From assembly GCA_023846275.1 (NCBI GenBank), contig JAIUJO010000072.1:2298599-2362598 (forward strand): a stretch of 64,000 bases of DNA. Reading direction: 5' to 3'. The notes below the pieces were generated by a model that saw only the letters and a list, made by a program, of their open reading frames with translations, was not told the origin of the DNA and did not search any database. Each line of letters starts with the position of its first letter. Positions within the stretch are counted from its first letter, which is position 1. This DNA is from Vanilla planifolia (Eukaryota > Streptophyta > Magnoliopsida > Asparagales > Orchidaceae). This document shows, piece by piece, positions 62,813 through 64,000 of the stretch. Made by a program: the position numbers and the translations under genes.

Positions 62813-62888
62813 TGCATGCATTTGCAACTACACTAACATTATGACACTAGATCCAATTAAAACTCCCTAGTAAAACATGCTTATACTA
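62813..62888 (+). pseudogene. 5S rRNA-derived core, type A, inverted, 3' part lost
   Basis: 5S sense at its 5' end: ACACTAACATTATGACACTA, GATCCAATTAAAACTCCCTA, AAAACATGCTTATACTAG. The box C part and 3' end are not recognisable in the sequence that follows. Confidence 0.72.
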
Positions 62889-62929
62889 GAAAATTAATTA
62901 AAAAATAATTAAACAAACTAAAATAAAAA

Positions 62930-63620
62930 TGAACACAATAAAAATGTTATGCTCGATGAAACCATTAAGGAGGCATAAGTTTTATAGTTAATTGAATTAC
63001 ATATGAAGAAAATTAATAACTTAGCTTATTTGAAAAGAAAAGAATTAGATTAGTTTGATGAGTGAATGAATAAGCAGCATATAAAAAAGACTGTAGAAAC
63101 GAGCTGCTATAGTCATTAATATTTTTTTTGGATCACATAAAATTTTTTTCTTTATTTTCTACAATAATCTGATATTTATTTTCATTTTTTACTAGTAAAA
63201 GTTGTTACCCATGACACATTTATTTGTGATATTTTTCAGCGCTTTATAAATATTTTAATTAGGAAATAAAAAAATAAAAAACTCTTCAACGGCTTTAAAT
63301 AAGGGCCAAACAACCGTTGCGCAGTGGCCATTCGATCGAAAAGCTCATGGATCCTTAGATTTTGAAGACCATGCAATTAGATGGATTCGATCGAATCTAT
63401 GCTTTGACAAATATGCTATTGATCAGGTCCCTAAGATAAGAATCAAGATATGAGAAAAAGATTTAATTGTTGAGCAGAAAAAATATGGAATGTGAGATTG
63501 CAATGTAGCTCGATCGGGTGGTTAATAATATTAAACGTTTAAATGATAAATAGTGGCGGTAAATGATTATTTGCAAAAATGCACCATCAGATGGTGCATT
63601 TTAGTCCCACAATTATGTAA
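62930..63620 (-). repeat. L module copy 10, inverted and partial
   Basis: Reverse complement of L: AGTGAATGAATAAGCAGCAT near 63,061, CAACGGCTTTAAATAAGGGC near 63,289, GATCGAATCTATGCTTTGAC near 63,389, and ATGCACCATCAGATGGTGCA near 63,579. The last third of L as seen in forward copies (the LTR-like 3' part) is missing next to the A core. The module fades out at about 63,620. Confidence 0.72.
63576..63602. repeat. perfect 13-bp palindrome with 1-base spacer
   Basis: Arms AAAATGCACCATC (63,576-63,588) and GATGGTGCATTTT (63,590-63,602). Forward L copies contain a weaker version (TGCACCATCTGATCGTGCA type), so this is the L hairpin in its most symmetrical form, near the outer edge of the array. 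Confidence 0.85.
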
Positions 63621-64000
63621 TTGATGGTGTCGAACAGTTTGTTTCTTTTGTTCCATATCACATATTTGCTTAGAACATTTTCGCTTATAGTTATTTTTTC
63701 AACTGAAGCACACAAACCGTGAATTTTATTAGCTATGGTAAATTTTGGAGTGAAAAAGCCTGATCTTTCAGTGGTCAGGCTGAAGTAATTTGTTTCGGAC
63801 TCAAGTATCCGAAGCTTTCTACTGGCGGGCTTCATTGTTTTTCTTTTTGGAATTGTTGTGCACTAAAGTTATGTTGGAGGAAGGGGGCTTCAATTTTTTA
63901 GTTTTTATATTTTTTTGATTTGTGATTTGGGCTTCATTTATTTAGACTTTTGGATTGCTAATTTGTCTTTCACTAGGATGGCTCACGAATTTGTGTAGGC
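63621..64000. other. sequence beyond the array, nothing recognised
   Basis: Less AT-rich than the satellite. I see no 5S core, L similarity or convincing coding frame; a minus-strand frame of 82 codons straddles the array edge and has no recognisable domain. A GGGGGCTTCAATTTTTTAGT stretch near 63,885 and a related GGGCTTCATTTATTTAG near 63,929 recur, but give no family. Confidence 0.4.

Larger units (their letters stand above)
57771..63620 (+). repeat. array unit H9: inverted D-C-B-A-L
   Basis: The same higher-order repeat in reverse: cores now read 5S on the plus strand in the order D (58,458), C (59,508), B (60,867), A (62,813), then reversed L to about 63,620. The purine tracts appear as pyrimidine tracts at about 57,890-58,180, 59,130-59,340, 60,250-60,560 and 61,440-61,500 plus 62,167-62,470. 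The last is split by the GC-rich insertion. E is absent because the junction falls inside the D spacer. Confidence 0.85.

Noticed and set aside
6085-63620. Cassandra-type TRIM elements (LTRs carrying a 5S-like sequence)
   Set aside because: Cassandra has short paired LTRs around a small interior, scattered in the genome. Here 5S cores occur singly in 1.2-1.45 kb tandem modules with one strand and fixed order, and the LTR-like L module itself has no 5S.
6085-63620. 5S-derived SINEs
   Set aside because: No A-rich tails, no target duplications around each core, and flanking spacers are homologous between modules, which tandem duplication explains and retroposition does not.
63587-63835. Minus-strand 82-codon frame at the right edge
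   Set aside because: It starts in unassigned sequence and ends inside the reversed L module; no recognisable domain or codon bias.

Overview
The window looks like heterochromatic, AT-rich nuclear DNA of a flowering plant. The evidence is a Ty1/copia LTR retrotransposon with a gag of plant type, a plant LINE-type RNase H fragment, and sequence recognisable as plant 5S rRNA. I see no intact host protein gene, and the species cannot be named from the sequence.

Layout. (1) 1-5,724: a copia-type element on the minus strand, cut by the left window edge. It shows pol, gag, primer-binding site and one LTR of about 1.4 kb. (2) 5,725-6,084: AT-rich flank with nothing recognised. (3) 6,085-57,770: one very long array of degenerate repeats. 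Its recurring landmark is a roughly 115-120 bp block that reads as 5S rRNA on the minus strand. There are 30 recognisable 5S-derived cores, normally 1.2-1.45 kb apart. They fall into five module types (A-E) that follow each other in fixed order. After E comes a less AT-rich module (L, about 1.3-1.5 kb) that resembles a decayed copia-type LTR. A-B-C-D-E-L forms a higher-order repeat of about 7 kb. Complete or nearly complete copies start at 23.4, 30.9, 38.9 and 50.7 kb; shorter versions lie at the left end and at 45.7 kb. (4) 57,771-63,620: the same array inverted (D-C-B-A-L, 5S cores on the plus strand), joined to the forward array near 57,770. A GC-rich 0.65 kb piece carrying an RNase H domain lies inside the inverted A spacer (61,501-62,148). 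(5) 63,621-64,000: unassigned sequence.

The most notable content is the 5S-derived higher-order satellite. Each module keeps the 5S block, an A-run (T-run on the 5S strand) where a Pol III terminator should lie, and about 450 bp to the right a roughly 300 bp purine-rich tract. The simplest history is an old 5S rDNA array with long AT-rich spacers that stopped being homogenised, diverged into five variants, captured an LTR-like segment, and was re-amplified as a 7 kb unit before further decay, inversion and insertion. The cores look like pseudogenes, with many C-to-T and G-to-A type changes and loss of CpG. The hydrophobic minus-strand reading frames in the array come from the pyrimidine-rich strand of the purine tracts and are not annotated as genes. 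All identities here are from reading by eye; no database search was run.
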